A stretch of 64,000 bases of DNA from Pseudomonas sp. Q1-7. GTDB lineage: Bacteria; Pseudomonadota; Gammaproteobacteria; Pseudomonadales; Pseudomonadaceae. A program made the translations under genes and the position numbers. Positions 62,629-64,000 of the stretch are shown here, piece after piece. The DNA lies in the NCBI RefSeq assembly GCF_028010285.1, contig NZ_CP116304.1, forward strand, positions 2,124,501 to 2,188,500, read 5' to 3'. Every line of letters starts with the position of its first letter. Positions within the stretch are counted from its first letter, which is position 1. The notes below the pieces were generated by a model. That model was given only the letters and a program-made list of their open reading frames with translations, was not told the origin of the DNA and did not search any database.

Positions 62629-63807
62629 TCACTTGGACAGAAACTTCATCCCATCCTCCAACCCTTGCAGGGTCAGGGGGTACATCTGGTCGTTGATCAG
62701 CTCGCGGACGATGTTGGTGGAGGCGGTGTAGTTCCAGGTGTCCTTGGGGTAGGGGTTGATCCAGATGAGCTTCTTGTATTTCTCCATGAAGCGTTTCATC
62801 CAGGCGTAGCCGGGCTCCTCGTTCCAGTGCTCGACGCTGCCGCCGGCCTGGGTGATTTCGTAGGGCGCCATGGCGGCGTCGCCGACGAACACCACTTTGT
62901 AATCCGGCCCGTACTTGTGCAGCAGGTCGAGGGTGGAGGTGCGTTCGGAAGTGCGGCGCAGGTTGTTCTTCCACACGGACTCATAAATGAAGTTGTGGAA
63001 GTAGAAGTACTCCAGGTGCTTGAACTCGGTCTTGCAGGCGGAGAAGAGTTCTTCGCAGACCTTCACGTGGGCGTCCATGGAGCCGCCGATATCCAGCAGC
63101 AGGAGCAGTTTCACCGTGTTGCGGCGTTCCGGACGCATCTGGATGTTGAGCAGGCCGGCATCGCGCGCGGTGTGGTCGATGGTGCCGTCCAGGTCCAGTT
63201 CTTCCGCCGCGCCCTCACGGGCGAACTTGCGCAGGCGGCGCAGGGCGACCTTGATATTGCGGGTGCCCAGTTCCACCTGGTCGTCGAGGTTCTTGTATTC
63301 GCGCTGGTCCCAGACCTTCACGGCACGGCCCTGGCGCTTGCCGGCATCGCCCACGCGGATGCCCTCGGGGTTGAAGCCGCCGGAGCCGAAGGGGCTGGTG
63401 CCGCCGGTGCCGATCCACTTGTTGCCGCCGGCGTGGCGTTCCTTCTGCTCTTCGAGGCGCTTCTTGAACTCCTCGATCAGCTTGTCCAGGCCGCCGAGGG
63501 ACTGGATCTGCGCACGCTCCTCGTCGGTGAGCATGCGTTCGAATTCCTTGCGCAACCACTCCTCGGGAATCAGGGCCTCGATGTGCTCATTGAGGTTCTG
63601 CAGGCCCTTGAAGTAGGCACCGAAGGCCCGGTCGAACTTGTCGAAGTGGCGTTCGTCCTTCACCAGTACGGTACGGGCGAGGTAATAGAACTCGTCCATG
63701 TCGGCGAAGACGACGTTGTGTTTCAGCGCGTTGATCAGGTCCAGCAGTTCGCGGACCGAAACCGGCACCTTGGCCGCGCGCATTTCATTGAACAGGTTGA
63801 GCAGCAT
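62629..63807 (-). CDS. CoxE-like VWA-domain protein
   Basis: 392 residues. The N-terminal CoxE/DUF58-type region (MLLNLFNEMRAAKVPVSVREL) has charged linker repeats (EEFKKRLEEQKERHAGG), then a VWA domain from about 210 with a MIDAS-like LLLDIGGSMDAHV and later DLLHKYGPDYKVVFVGDA. The MIDAS first Ser is Gly (DxGxS), as in this subfamily. Such proteins usually pair with a MoxR ATPase, which lies outside the visible window if present. Confidence 0.88.
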   Translation of the reverse strand: MLLNLFNEMRAAKVPVSVRELLDLINALKHNVVFADMDEFYYLARTVLVKDERHFDKFDRAFGAYFKGLQNLNEHIEALIPEEWLRKEFERMLTDEERAQIQSLGGLDKLIEEFKKRLEEQKERHAGGNKWIGTGGTSPFGSGGFNPEGIRVGDAGKRQGRAVKVWDQREYKNLDDQVELGTRNIKVALRRLRKFAREGAAEELDLDGTIDHTARDAGLLNIQMRPERRNTVKLLLLLDIGGSMDAHVKVCEELFSACKTEFKHLEYFYFHNFIYESVWKNNLRRTSERTSTLDLLHKYGPDYKVVFVGDAAMAPYEITQAGGSVEHWNEEPGYAWMKRFMEKYKKLIWINPYPKDTWNYTASTNIVRELINDQMYPLTLQGLEDGMKFLSK

Positions 63808-63834
63808 GGCTGCACCCTCGTTATCGGTTGGTAC

Positions 63835-64000
63835 TCAGGAGCGGCGCTCCTGGGGCAGGCCGTCGGCGATGGCGTACCAATCGGCCTTGGATTCTGCGTA
63901 GATGTGCTTCTGCGGTATCTCGCCCAGCGGCGAATCCAGCGTGCCCAGGGCCACCGATACCCAGTCGAGATAGGGGTGATCGGCGAACCATTGCAAATTC
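63835..64000 (-). CDS. GFA-family (Mss4-like) protein, C-terminal fragment
   Basis: Only about 54 C-terminal residues are present; the gene continues past the right edge. Reading from the edge it contains LQWFADHPYLDWVSVALGTL, then IPQKHIYAESKADWYAIADG and LPQERRS before the stop. The HIY-x2-SKADWY-x-IADGLPQ pattern is the usual end of glutathione-dependent formaldehyde-activating (GFA) family proteins. Confidence 0.75.
   Translation of the reverse strand, partial: NLQWFADHPYLDWVSVALGTLDSPLGEIPQKHIYAESKADWYAIADGLPQERRS

Overview
The window looks like a high-GC Pseudomonas chromosome (P. aeruginosa/resinovorans-like group). The evidence is the gene content and order (nrdA next to a two-component pair, oprH-phoP-phoQ, dctA, a btuB-cob cluster, fadL, rnd-ycgL), the many overlapping start/stop junctions and the dispersed Pseudomonas-type repeats. 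Species is inferred from protein character only. No rRNA, tRNA, CRISPR array, prophage or complete insertion sequence was seen.

Layout. 1-7.8 kb: the 5' part of nrdA (minus strand), a 709-bp regulatory intergenic region, a response regulator/histidine kinase pair, a phosphopantetheinyl transferase, a candidate small RNA with a strong terminator, and oprH-phoP-phoQ behind an array of PhoP half-sites. 7.9-16.4 kb: an AraC-type regulator divergent from sigma54-type dctA, an orphan fimbrial subunit, and a catabolic-type operon (acyl-CoA dehydrogenase, amidohydrolase-fold protein, acyl-CoA ligase, CoA-transferase). 16.4-20.1 kb: SprT, a Yip1-type membrane protein, a J-domain protein, ttcA and a Tag-like glycosylase. 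20.1-25.4 kb: a chaperone-usher operon with two chaperones, an usher and an adhesin but no major pilin. 25.6-28.4 kb: a sirtuin, two NlpC/P60 lipoproteins and an O-methyltransferase.

28.4-39.7 kb: two 85-bp direct repeats, a cobalamin riboswitch and an 11-gene btuB-cob operon for B12 uptake, adenosylation, amidation, nucleotide-loop assembly and lower-ligand synthesis, almost all genes overlapping. 39.7-43.6 kb: a MarR/MFS efflux-type pair, a 39-residue membrane peptide, glutathione peroxidase, and fadL. The terminator between the last two is split by a 172-bp MITE-like element. 43.8-52.8 kb: a small protein of unknown function, a sulfurtransferase, metC with an Lrp-type regulator, an acyltransferase, an SMP-30-like protein, and rnd-ycgL-dehydrogenase followed by ycgN. 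52.8-64 kb: a periplasmic metallopeptidase, a DJ-1/PfpI protein, an HNH nuclease, oligopeptidase B, a HIT protein, a class II glutamine amidotransferase, a MocR regulator divergent from an EamA exporter, a CoxE-like VWA protein and the end of a GFA-family gene.

The most notable non-genic signals are: the NrdR/DnaA/AlgR-type site cluster upstream of nrdA; four exactly 11-bp-phased PhoP repeats upstream of oprH; a complete sigma54 promoter with IHF and enhancer-like sites for dctA; the element that has split the gpx/fadL terminator; and matching palindromes at the MarR and MFS genes. No clearly new multi-gene defence or biosynthetic system was found.
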